DNA from: Streptomyces toxytricini
GTDB lineage: Bacteria; Actinomycetota; Actinomycetes; Streptomycetales; Streptomycetaceae
DNA: 64,000 nucleotides
Assembly: GCF_014649915.1 (NCBI RefSeq)
Contig: NZ_BMTY01000006.1
Span: 25,357 to 89,356 of the forward strand
Reading direction: 5' to 3'
Part shown: positions 1 to 7,906 of the stretch, in pieces
Layout of the letters: every line of letters begins with the position of its first letter
Position numbering within the stretch: position 1 is the first letter of the stretch
Notes under the pieces: generated by a model
Database searches by the model: none
Told to the model about the DNA's origin: nothing
Seen by the model: only the letters and a program-made list of their open reading frames with translations
Program-made: the position numbers and the translations under genes

Positions 1-42
1 TACCGAAGCGTAGAAACCTGCGGATTTCGTCGTGGGTGAACG

Positions 43-78
43 CCCCGGCCCCGCGGACCTGCGGTCCGGGGGCCGGGG
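43..78 (-). terminator. intrinsic terminator stem downstream of pepA
   Basis: Two nested arms, CCCCGGCCCC plus CGGACC on the left and GGTCCG plus GGGGCCGGGG on the right, pair around a TGC loop with one bulged G. This gives a 16-bp stem about 45 bases beyond the pepA stop codon on the minus strand. There is no T-tract, which is usual for Streptomyces terminators. Bases 1-42 and 79-121 show no gene. Confidence 0.7.
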
Positions 79-121
79 TGCGTCGTGCGTCACACCGCGG
101 GGGCGGTGCGGCCGGGGTGTG

Positions 122-1657
122 TCAGCCCAGGTCGCCCGTGGCGGTCCGCTCGGCCAGCCGGACCAGGGTGCGCACGGCCGAGCCGGTGCCGCCCTTGGGG
201 GTGTAGCCGTAGGGGGCGCCCTCGTGGAAGGCGGGGCCGGCGATGTCGAGGTGGGCCCAGGTGATGCCCTCGCCGACGAACTCCTGCAGGAAGAGGCCGG
301 CGACCAGGCCGCCGCCCATGCGGACGCCCATGTTGGCGATGTCCGCGGTGGGGGAGTCCATCGTCTTGCGCAGGTCCGCGGGGAGCGGCATCGGCCAGGA
401 CTGCTCGCCGACCTCCTCGGCGATCTCGTGGACCGCGGTGCGGAAGGCGTCGTCGTTGGCCATGATGCCGAAGGTGCGGTCGCCGAGCGCCAGGACCATC
501 GCACCGGTCAGGGTCGCCACGTCGACGATGGCGTCCGGGTTCTCCTCGGAGGCCTTGGTCAGCGCGTCGCCCAGGACGAGGCGGCCCTCGGCGTCGGTGT
601 TGAGGACCTCGACCGTCTTGCCGCTGTACATGCGCAGGACGTCGCCGGGGCGGGTGGCGGAGCCGGAGGGCATGTTCTCGGCGAGGGCGAGCCAGCCGGT
701 GACGTTGACGGGCAGGCCCAGGCGGGCCACGGCGACGACGGAGGCGAACACGGCCGCGGCGCCGGACATGTCGCACTTCATCGTCTCGTTGTGGCCGGCC
801 GGCTTCAGGGAGATGCCGCCCGAGTCGTAGGTGATGCCCTTGCCGACGAAGGCGAGGTGCTTCTCCGCCTCGGGGTGGGTGTAGGTGATCTTCACCAGGC
901 GCGGCGGGTTCTCGGAGCCCTTGCCGACGCCCATGATGCCGCCGTAGCCGCCCTTGGTGAGGGCCTTCTCGTCGAGCACCTGGACCTTGAGGCCGTGCTC
1001 CTTGGCCGTGGCGGACGCGATCGACGCGAACGCGGCCGGGGTGAGGTCGTTCGGCGGGGTGTTGATCAGGTCGCGGGCGGTGTTGACCTCGGCGGCGACG
1101 ACGATCGCGCGCTCGACCGCGGCCTTGTGCTCCTTGTCGCGCGGCTTGCCGCCGAGCAGGGTCACCTCGGCGAGGGGGAGCTTCGGGCCGCCGTTCTTCG
1201 CGGCCGCGCCCTTCTTCCCGCCGCCCTGGTAGGAGGTGAAGGCGTACGCGCCGAGCAGCGCGCCCTCGGCGACGGCGGTGACGGCGGAGGCGTCCTCCAG
1301 GGGGAGGGCGAACGCGGCCTTCTTGCTGCCGTGCAGCGCGCGGGCCGCGGAGCCGGCGGCGCGGCGCAGCGCCTCCTCGTCGAACGACTCGTCCTCGTCG
1401 GGGGCCGGGCCGAGGCCGACCGCCAGCACGACCGGGGCCTTGAGGCCGTCGGGGGACGGCAGCTTGGTGGTCTCGCCTTCGGCGCCGGTGGCGCCCAGCG
1501 CGTCGAGAACGGCGGCGAGCCTCCCGTCGTACGCCTTGTCCACGGCCTCGGCGCCCGCGGCGACGACGGGGCCCTTCGGTCCCTTCGCCACGCCGACCAC
1601 GAGGGCGTCGGCGCGCAGCGTCGCCGCGCCGGCAGTGCTGAGAGTCAGAGCAGTCAC
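122..1657 (-). CDS. pepA: leucyl aminopeptidase (M17 family)
   Basis: Cytosolic metallo-aminopeptidase that removes N-terminal residues, preferably leucine, from peptides. The 511-residue product has the usual family length, with a variable N-terminal domain of about 170 residues and a C-terminal catalytic domain. The M17 signature NTDAEGRLVLGDAL begins near residue 353. The metal-binding stretch with GKGITYDSGG, the catalytic lysine in SLKP and the CDMSGAA motif are all present. The start is GTG; a purine-rich GGAAGCGAG lies somewhat far upstream, so a slightly different start is possible. It stands alone, divergent from the exopolysaccharide operon, with its own terminator. In S. coelicolor the orthologue sits beside the lipoamide dehydrogenase gene, which here would fall off the left edge. 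Confidence 0.96.
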   Translation of the reverse strand: MTALTLSTAGAATLRADALVVGVAKGPKGPVVAAGAEAVDKAYDGRLAAVLDALGATGAEGETTKLPSPDGLKAPVVLAVGLGPAPDEDESFDEEALRRAAGSAARALHGSKKAAFALPLEDASAVTAVAEGALLGAYAFTSYQGGGKKGAAAKNGGPKLPLAEVTLLGGKPRDKEHKAAVERAIVVAAEVNTARDLINTPPNDLTPAAFASIASATAKEHGLKVQVLDEKALTKGGYGGIMGVGKGSENPPRLVKITYTHPEAEKHLAFVGKGITYDSGGISLKPAGHNETMKCDMSGAAAVFASVVAVARLGLPVNVTGWLALAENMPSGSATRPGDVLRMYSGKTVEVLNTDAEGRLVLGDALTKASEENPDAIVDVATLTGAMVLALGDRTFGIMANDDAFRTAVHEIAEEVGEQSWPMPLPADLRKTMDSPTADIANMGVRMGGGLVAGLFLQEFVGEGITWAHLDIAGPAFHEGAPYGYTPKGGTGSAVRTLVRLAERTATGDLG

Positions 1658-2006
1658 GGTGGTGAGGTCTCGCTTCCGTTTTCGTTGTGGGCCGAGTGGG
1701 TGGACGGCCTTCCGGCAGCGATCGTATTCCGGCCCGGCGGCCGCCAGAAATGAGCCTACGCGCAGGGGCCTGTCCGCACGCCACTCGAAGGTTTGCCAAG
1801 GTGTTCGATCCGGACGCCCCCCGGTTCACCCGTCCGTGGTCTTCGGCCCGGGTTTGCCTCTCCGTCCGCCCGGGCTGCCGCGAGACTCTGGCCATTCGAT
1901 CGCAAGGGGACTCGGGGTTCCTTTGCATGATTTCCACAGAGCCTCCCCGGCCCCGGCCCACCGCCGGGTCCGCGGCCGGGCGGTGCCTGCGGGGGGAAAG
2001 GCCGAC
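1658..2006. promoter_or_regulatory. divergent intergenic region between pepA and the exopolysaccharide operon
   Basis: This 349-base stretch holds no gene I can support and must carry the promoters for both directions. A relatively AT-rich patch lies at about 1905-1935. A hairpin with 7-bp arms CACCGCC/GGCGGTG (1959-1985) stands immediately before the GGGGGGAAAGG ribosome-binding site of the deacetylase gene and could affect its translation. I see no convincing -35/-10 pair. Confidence 0.45.
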
Positions 2007-4040
2007 ATGGTCACAAGGAACCGGACGAGCAGGACCGCGGCAGCCCTGGCGGCCGCCGCGCTGATGTCCGTGGCACTGCCCGCCGCGTCCGCCGAGGCGG
2101 CGGCCGCGGCCACACCGCGCATCGACCTGAAGGTGCTCGTCGTCGACGACGGCGGCAGCTCGGTCGAGGCGATCACCGCGGAGCTCCGCGACACCGGGGT
2201 CCCCTTCACGCGCGTCCGGCTGGGCGCGAGCGGCCGCCCGGTCATCGACGCCGCCTTCCTCAGCGACACGGTCGACGGCCGGCCGCGCGCGAAGTACCAG
2301 GGCGTGGTCCTGCCCAACGAGAACCCGTTCGGGGAGGGCTCGGCCGAGATGGCGGCGCTCGCCGCGTACGAGACGGCGTTCGGCATCCGCCAGGTGGACG
2401 CCTACACCTGGGCCCACCCCGGCGTGGGCCTGGAGTACACCGACAACGGCGGGTACAGCGGGCAGCTCGACGGGACGCGGGCCGCCGTCACCGCCGCCGG
2501 CAAGGCGGGCCCGTTCGGCTACCTCGGCGGCGAGGTCGCCTTCGAGGACAACTCCCCGCTCGTCCCGGAGAGCTTCGGCTTCATGGGCCGTCCGCGGGCG
2601 GGCTACACCAGCTACGTGGACGCGCCCGCCGGCGCCGGCCGGGCCTCGCTGGTGGGCGAGTACGCGCACGACGGGCGCACCGAGCTCGTCGTCACCTTCG
2701 GCTACAACCAGCACCAGCGGCAGTTCCGGCTGCTGGCCCGCGGCATCGTCGACTGGCTCACCCAGGGCGTCCACCTCGGCCGCAGCCGCAACTACTTCGC
2801 CGTGCACGTCGACGACGTCCTCGCGCCCGACGCCCGCTGGAACACCGAGCTGAACTGCACGCCCGGCGACTACGCCTGCGCGGGCGGCGAGGGCCGGGAG
2901 AGCACCATCCGGATGACCGCCGACGACGCCCGGTACGCCGTCCAGTGGCAGCAGGCCCAGGGCTTCAGGCTCGACATGCTCTTCAACGCCGGCGCCGGAG
3001 AGGAGTGGAAGGCCGAGAACGGCGGCACCGACGCGCTCACCGCGCAGCTGCTCGCCGACAAGGCCCGTTTCCGCTGGCTCAACCACACCTACACGCACCC
3101 CTTCCTCGGCTGCGTCCAGGACACCTCCGCCGACCCGTGGACCTGCAAGAAGGACGCGCAGGGCGCCGTCCAGTACATGAGCCGCGCGGAAATCTCGGCG
3201 CAGATCCGCGACAACGTCAACTGGGCGGCCGCCAAGGGCGTCCCCCTCGACCGCACCGAACTCGTCACCGGCGAGCACTCCGGGCTCAAGACCCTCCCGC
3301 AGCAGCCCCAGGACAACCCCAATCTGGCCGGGGCCCTCGCCGACAACGGCGTCAAGTGGGTCGGCAGCGACAACTCCCGCGAGCCCGCCCAGCGCCCGGT
3401 CGGCGCCGCCCTCACCGTCCCCCGCCACCCGATGAACGTGTACTACAACACGGGCACCAACGCGGAGATGGCCGACGAGTACAACTGGATCTACACCAGC
3501 CGCGCCCACGGCGGCAGCGGCCTCTGCGAGGACAACCCGGCGACCTCGACCTGCCTGCCCGCCCCGCTGGACACCGCCACCGGCTACCTCGGCCACATCG
3601 TCCCGCAGGAGGCCCGCACCGCCCTGCGCCACGTACTGGCCAACGACCCGCGCCCGCACTACGTCCACCAGTCCAACCTCGCCGAGGACCGCACCCTCTA
3701 CCCCGTCCTCGACCGGGTCCTCGACGACTACCGGACCCTCTTCGCGCCCAGCGCGCCCCTCGTCAACCAGAGCATGAAGGACACCGGCATCGAGCTCGGC
3801 CGGCGCGCCGCCTGGGACAAGGCGCTCGCCGCGGGCCGCGTCACCGCCTACCGCATCGGCACGACCGTCACCGTCAAGGCGCCCTCCGGCGTCCTCGCCC
3901 CGGTCACCGCGCCGGCCGGCACCCGCAAGCAGCTCCTGCTGACCACCGCCGAGTTCGGCACCGCGTACGCCGGGACCCGCTCCGCCTGGACCGGGCCCGA
4001 GGCCCTGCAGAACGCGGTCGTGCTCCGCCTGCCCGGCTGA
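2007..4040 (+). CDS. secreted Agd3-like polysaccharide deacetylase (CE18-type)
   Basis: Predicted extracellular metal-dependent deacetylase that removes acetyl groups from an N-acetylgalactosamine-containing polymer. The 677-residue product starts at ATG with a strong GGGGGGAAAGG site and has a Sec signal peptide (basic MVTRNRTSR, hydrophobic Ala-rich core, likely cleavage near ASA-EAA). A roughly 230-residue N-terminal domain, possibly carbohydrate binding, precedes the NodB-like catalytic domain. Its motif 1 is HVDDV with the Asp pair at residues 269-270, and motif 2 is HTYTH with His360 and His364. Domain order and length resemble Aspergillus fumigatus Agd3 (CBM87 plus CE18). It is the first gene of a five-gene operon that also holds PelF-, Sph3- and Ega3-like proteins, which supports the substrate inference. 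A generic polysaccharide deacetylase remains the cautious fallback. Confidence 0.75.
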   Translation: MVTRNRTSRTAAALAAAALMSVALPAASAEAAAAATPRIDLKVLVVDDGGSSVEAITAELRDTGVPFTRVRLGASGRPVIDAAFLSDTVDGRPRAKYQGVVLPNENPFGEGSAEMAALAAYETAFGIRQVDAYTWAHPGVGLEYTDNGGYSGQLDGTRAAVTAAGKAGPFGYLGGEVAFEDNSPLVPESFGFMGRPRAGYTSYVDAPAGAGRASLVGEYAHDGRTELVVTFGYNQHQRQFRLLARGIVDWLTQGVHLGRSRNYFAVHVDDVLAPDARWNTELNCTPGDYACAGGEGRESTIRMTADDARYAVQWQQAQGFRLDMLFNAGAGEEWKAENGGTDALTAQLLADKARFRWLNHTYTHPFLGCVQDTSADPWTCKKDAQGAVQYMSRAEISAQIRDNVNWAAAKGVPLDRTELVTGEHSGLKTLPQQPQDNPNLAGALADNGVKWVGSDNSREPAQRPVGAALTVPRHPMNVYYNTGTNAEMADEYNWIYTSRAHGGSGLCEDNPATSTCLPAPLDTATGYLGHIVPQEARTALRHVLANDPRPHYVHQSNLAEDRTLYPVLDRVLDDYRTLFAPSAPLVNQSMKDTGIELGRRAAWDKALAAGRVTAYRIGTTVTVKAPSGVLAPVTAPAGTRKQLLLTTAEFGTAYAGTRSAWTGPEALQNAVVLRLPG

Positions 4041-4143
4041 GCCGCACTCCCGATCCACCCGGCCGAGCGGGCCGCGCAGCCCGCTCGGCCGCAGTCCTGC
4101 TCCTGCGCGAACCGACGCCACAGTCCTTGGGGGGACACACCGC

Positions 4144-5655
4144 ATGAGCCATGGGCGCCATGTCACCATGCTCACCGAAGGCACCTACCCGCACGTCCAC
4201 GGCGGCGTGAGCACCTGGTGCGACCAACTGGTCCGGGGCATGCCGGAAGTCGACTTCAACGTCACGGCCCTGACCGGCACCGGCCGCGAGCCCGTGGCCT
4301 GGGAGCTGCCGCGCAACGTCTACCGGCACACCGCCTTCCCGCTGTGGGGGCCGCCTCCCGGGCGCGGCCGCAGGCTCCGGGGCGGCAGGGCCCGGCGCCG
4401 CTTCGCCGAAACCTGTGAAACCTTCCTGCTGTCGCTGCTCGACCCCGCCGCCGGCGGATTCCGCGAGGCGCTGCACGAGTTCGCCGTCCTCGCCCGGGCC
4501 GGGCAGCTCGCGCCGGCCCTGCGCTCCGAGTCCGTCCTGCGCCTGCTCACGGCCGTCTGGACCCGCCCCGGCCTGCCCACCGCCGCCGCGGCACCGACCG
4601 TCCACGACGCGCTCACCGCCACCGACCTGCTGGAGCACGCGCTGCGGCCGCTGTGCGTGCGGATCCCGCCCGACTGCGTCGCCCACGCCGTCAGCAGCGG
4701 CCTCGCCACCCTCCCCGCCCTCGCCGCGAAACACCTGGACGGGGTCCCGTTCCTCCTCACCGAGCACGGCATCTACCTGCGCGAGCGCTACCTCGGCCAC
4801 CGCAGCGCCGCCCAGCGCTGGCCCGTCAAGGCCCTCGTCCTCGGCTTCTACCGGGAGCTCAACACCGAGGGCTACCGCCAGGCCGACCTGATCACCCCCT
4901 GCAACCGGTACAACCGCCGCTGGGAGGAGCGCGGCGGCGCACCCGCCGACAAGATCCGCACCGTCTACAACGGCGTCGACCCGCACGCCTTCCCCGACGC
5001 CGGCCCGGAGCCGGAGGTGCCCACCCTCAGCTGGTGCGGCCGCATCGACCCCATCAAGGACCTCGAAACCCTCCTGCGGGCCTACGCGTTCATGCGCCGC
5101 GAACTGCCCGGGCTGCGGCTGCGCCTCTTCGGCCCCGTGCCCGCCGGCTGCGAGGACCACAAGGCCGGCCTGGAGAAGCTCGCCGCCGAACTCGGCATCA
5201 CCGACGGGGTGTCCTGGGAGGGCCGCATCGAGCGGGTCGCCGACGCGTACGCCGCCGGCAGCATCGTCATGCTCTCCAGCATCAGCGAGGGCTTCCCCTT
5301 CAGCATCATCGAGGCCATGTCCTGCGGCCGCACGACCGTCTCCACCGACGTCGGCGGGGTCCGCGAGGCCGTCGGCGACACCGGGCTCGTCGTCCCGCCC
5401 CGCGAACCGGAGACCATGGCCCGCGCCGCCCTCGCCCTCTTACGGGACGACGCCCGCCGCGCCGAGCTCGGCCGGCTCGCCCGCCGGCGCGTCATCGAGA
5501 AGTTCACCCTCCACCAGTCCGTCGACGGCTTCCGCCACATCTACCGCGAGCTCGCCGGCCGGCCCCTCCTGCCCGTCCACGACGGCGACGACTGGACCCA
5601 GCGGCTCGCCGACCCCTGGTACCGCGAACTCGCCGCCGACGGGAGCCCGTGGTGA
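4144..5655 (+). CDS. pelF: PelF-like GT4 glycosyltransferase with a TTA codon
   Basis: Predicted cytoplasmic glycosyltransferase that polymerises an amino-sugar exopolysaccharide from a UDP-sugar donor, as PelF does for Pel. The 503-residue GT-B protein opens with the family hallmark TEGTYPHVHGGVSTW (residues 11-25). It contains GIYLRERYL in the mid-region, the hinge-side VYNGVDP, and the GT4 donor-site block SEGFPFSIIEAMSCG near residues 379-393 with the E-x7-E arrangement. Codon 433 (5440-5442) is TTA, the rare leucine codon read only by the bldA tRNA; I noticed no other in-frame TTA in the window. Its stop overlaps the next GTG by the GTGA arrangement, indicating translational coupling. 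The 103-base gap after the deacetylase gene contains no obvious terminator. Confidence 0.88.
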   Translation: MSHGRHVTMLTEGTYPHVHGGVSTWCDQLVRGMPEVDFNVTALTGTGREPVAWELPRNVYRHTAFPLWGPPPGRGRRLRGGRARRRFAETCETFLLSLLDPAAGGFREALHEFAVLARAGQLAPALRSESVLRLLTAVWTRPGLPTAAAAPTVHDALTATDLLEHALRPLCVRIPPDCVAHAVSSGLATLPALAAKHLDGVPFLLTEHGIYLRERYLGHRSAAQRWPVKALVLGFYRELNTEGYRQADLITPCNRYNRRWEERGGAPADKIRTVYNGVDPHAFPDAGPEPEVPTLSWCGRIDPIKDLETLLRAYAFMRRELPGLRLRLFGPVPAGCEDHKAGLEKLAAELGITDGVSWEGRIERVADAYAAGSIVMLSSISEGFPFSIIEAMSCGRTTVSTDVGGVREAVGDTGLVVPPREPETMARAALALLRDDARRAELGRLARRRVIEKFTLHQSVDGFRHIYRELAGRPLLPVHDGDDWTQRLADPWYRELAADGSPW

Positions 5656-7220
5656 GCGGATCCCTCTGGCTGCGCGCCCCCGGCGGCGACACCCTGCCCG
5701 CCGTCCCCCGGCCCCGCCCCGCCGACCCCGGCGCGCCCGCCCGCGACCCCCTGGACGAACTCGCCGACCGCTTCGGCGACATCGCGGGCGCCGCCGTCCA
5801 CCCCGACGAGATCGCCGCCGTCCTGGAATCCGACGGGATGACCGACGAGCACATCCGGCTCGCCTACGGCCGCCCCGACTCCTTCGCGCTCGCCGAGGAG
5901 CTCTACGCCCGGGTGCCGCGCACCCACCCCGAGCCCGACCGGCACCCCGACCCGTGGAAGGTCCCCCTCGGCCCCTGCCTGCTCCGCGGGATCGTCTTCG
6001 CGCTGCCCGGCCTCGCCTACGTCCTCGGCGCACCCTACCTGGAGGGCCCGCCCGACCGGCTCGGACTGCCCGCCGGCACCCTCACCCTCATCGCCGGCGC
6101 CCTCATCGGCTGGGTGTGGGACCAGACCCTCTCCCACCGCGCCTACACCTGGCTCGGCCTCGGCGACCGGGCCGCCGCCGGCCGGACCCTCCTCCTCGGC
6201 GCCCCCGCCGGCGCGCTGCTGGGCACCGCCGCCGCGTTCGCCGTGCCGGGCGGGCCGCCGTTCAGCCACGCCTTCGCCGCCGGGCAGGCCGTCTACGTCG
6301 GCGCCGCCACCGTGCTGCTCGTCCTCGGCCGGGAGCGGCTGCTGCTCGCGGCGCTCTCCCCGATGGCCGCCGGAGCCGTCCTCGCCCTCGCCGTCGACCT
6401 GCCCGAGGCGCTGCGGGCCGCCCTGCTCGCCGCGTCCCTGCTCGCCGCCTGCGCCCTCGCCGCGCGGGAGCTGCCGCTCGCCGCCGGCGTACGGGCCGCC
6501 CGGCTCCGGATCGGCCGGGGAGCGGCAGGGCACCGGCGGCCCGGCCGCCACCGCCGCCCCGCCGCGGCCGGCGTCTCGGGTCCGGTGCGCTGGCGCATGC
6601 TGCGCGGGCCGGAGGAGCCCTACGGGCCGGCCGGGCCGCGCCTCGCCGACTCGGTGCCCTACGGGGTCTTCGGCCTCGGCACCGGCCTGCTCGTCCTGTA
6701 CGCCGCCCTCGGCGAAGTCCTCGCCGGGGGGCCCGCCGAAGCCGTCGCCGCGCCCTCCGCGGTCGCGCTCACCCTCAGCATGGGACCCGCCGAATGGCTC
6801 CTCCACCGCTTCCGCAGCGGCACCCTCGCCGGGCTGCGCGCGGCCCGCTCGCCGATGCGGTTCCGGCTGCGGATGCTCGGGGTGCTCGCCCGCTGCCTCG
6901 CCGCCTACCTGGCCGTCCTGGCGGCCCTCGGCCTCGCCGGCACCCTGTGCTGGCCCGGGGCGCCGCCGCTCGCCGGGGCCCGGGCGGGGACGCTGCTGCT
7001 CCTCGGCGCCGTGATGTGGACCGGGCTGCTGCTGCAGTCCTTCGGGGCCGTCCGGTCCGCCGCCGCCGTCTGCGCGGGCGCGGCCGCCGCGCAGAGCCTG
7101 GCCCTGCTGCTGGAGCTCGGGCAGCCCCGCACGGTTCAGCTCGCCGTCGCCGGGACCGCCGCGGCCGCCCTCGCCGTCCTCGTCTGCCTGCTCCTCGGCC
7201 GGGCGACGGCCCACCGCTGA
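5652..7220 (+). CDS. polytopic membrane protein of the exopolysaccharide operon, possible exporter
   Basis: I do not recognise this 522-residue protein by sequence. It begins with GTG overlapping the pelF-like stop codon. A soluble acidic N-terminal part of about 110 residues (DPLDELADRFGDIAG, then MTDEHIRLAYG) is followed by about 12 hydrophobic segments: six between residues 115 and 285, a basic loop near 290-325, and six more to the C-terminus. That two-times-six layout is what a MOP-type flippase such as PelG would show, and PelF normally works with PelG. Because the gene lies between a polymerase and two hydrolases, the best inference is a polymer export or assembly component. Homology to PelG is not shown, and no PelD, PelE, PelA or PelB domain is visible. 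Confidence 0.6.
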   Translation: MSGSLWLRAPGGDTLPAVPRPRPADPGAPARDPLDELADRFGDIAGAAVHPDEIAAVLESDGMTDEHIRLAYGRPDSFALAEELYARVPRTHPEPDRHPDPWKVPLGPCLLRGIVFALPGLAYVLGAPYLEGPPDRLGLPAGTLTLIAGALIGWVWDQTLSHRAYTWLGLGDRAAAGRTLLLGAPAGALLGTAAAFAVPGGPPFSHAFAAGQAVYVGAATVLLVLGRERLLLAALSPMAAGAVLALAVDLPEALRAALLAASLLAACALAARELPLAAGVRAARLRIGRGAAGHRRPGRHRRPAAAGVSGPVRWRMLRGPEEPYGPAGPRLADSVPYGVFGLGTGLLVLYAALGEVLAGGPAEAVAAPSAVALTLSMGPAEWLLHRFRSGTLAGLRAARSPMRFRLRMLGVLARCLAAYLAVLAALGLAGTLCWPGAPPLAGARAGTLLLLGAVMWTGLLLQSFGAVRSAAAVCAGAAAAQSLALLLELGQPRTVQLAVAGTAAAALAVLVCLLLGRATAHR

Positions 7221-7258
7221 CCGTGACCGCGTACGCCGCGTACGAGAAGAAGGACGCC

Positions 7259-7906
7259 ATGCTGCTGGTGCCGCTCTACGAGCACCCCGCCGACCGGCCC
7301 GACGACTGGGAGCTGCTGATCCGCTGCGCGGGCCGGCTGCACTCGGTGGTCCTCAACCCGGCCAGCGGGCCGGGCGAAGCCCCCGACGAGCGGTTCGAGG
7401 CCGTCTCCCGGCGGCTGCGCGAGGCGGGCGTGCCCGTCCTCGGGTACACCGACACCGACTACGGGCGGCGCCCGCACGCCGAGGTCGTCCGGGACCTGCT
7501 GCGCCACCGCGACTGGTACGGCGCCGACGGGGCGTTCCTCGACCAGGCCTCGCCCGACCCGGCGCTGCTGCCCCACTACGGGCGGCTCGCCGTCGCCGCC
7601 CGCGCCGCGGGCGCCCGCACCCTCGTCCTCAACCCCGGAGTCCACCCGCACCCCGGCTACGCCGAACTCGCCGACCTGCTCGTCACCTTCGAAGGGCCCT
7701 GGGACGCCTACCGCGACGCGGCCGTCCCGCCCTGGACGGCCGACCACCCCGCCCAGCGGTTCTGCCACCTCGTCTACGCCGTCCCGCCCGGCGCGCCCGC
7801 CGCGGAACTCGCCGAGCAGCGAGGCGCCGCCGTCCACTGCGCCGTCCCCGGGACCGGCGCCCACCCCTGGGGCACCCTGCCCCACGCCCTCGGGGCCGCC
7901 CGGTGA
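7259..7906 (+). CDS. spherulin-4 family glycoside hydrolase (Sph3/GH135-like)
   Basis: Predicted retaining hydrolase acting on alpha-1,4-linked N-acetylgalactosamine chains, by family resemblance to fungal Sph3 (GH135). The ATG at 7259 is chosen because GAGAAGAAGG lies 5 bases upstream and because the conserved domain begins at once with MLLVPLYEHP; a GTG at 7223 would add 12 residues. The 215-residue product carries the family motifs VLNPASGPG, GYTDTDYGRRP, WYGADGAFLDQ (acidic active-site candidates) and LNPG. No signal peptide is visible with either start, so it looks cytoplasmic, unlike secreted Sph3. Its stop overlaps the start of the GH114 gene (GTGA). Confidence 0.85.
   Translation: MLLVPLYEHPADRPDDWELLIRCAGRLHSVVLNPASGPGEAPDERFEAVSRRLREAGVPVLGYTDTDYGRRPHAEVVRDLLRHRDWYGADGAFLDQASPDPALLPHYGRLAVAARAAGARTLVLNPGVHPHPGYAELADLLVTFEGPWDAYRDAAVPPWTADHPAQRFCHLVYAVPPGAPAAELAEQRGAAVHCAVPGTGAHPWGTLPHALGAAR

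Noticed and set aside
1236..2006. Upstream in-frame extension of the deacetylase
   Set aside because: It overlaps pepA antisense, and the ATG at 2007 has a perfect ribosome-binding site followed directly by a signal peptide.
90..4184. Very long minus-strand open frame spanning pepA and the deacetylase gene
   Set aside because: It is antisense to two motif-rich genes, is dominated by Arg/Gly/Ala/Pro, and exists only because stop codons are rare at this GC content.
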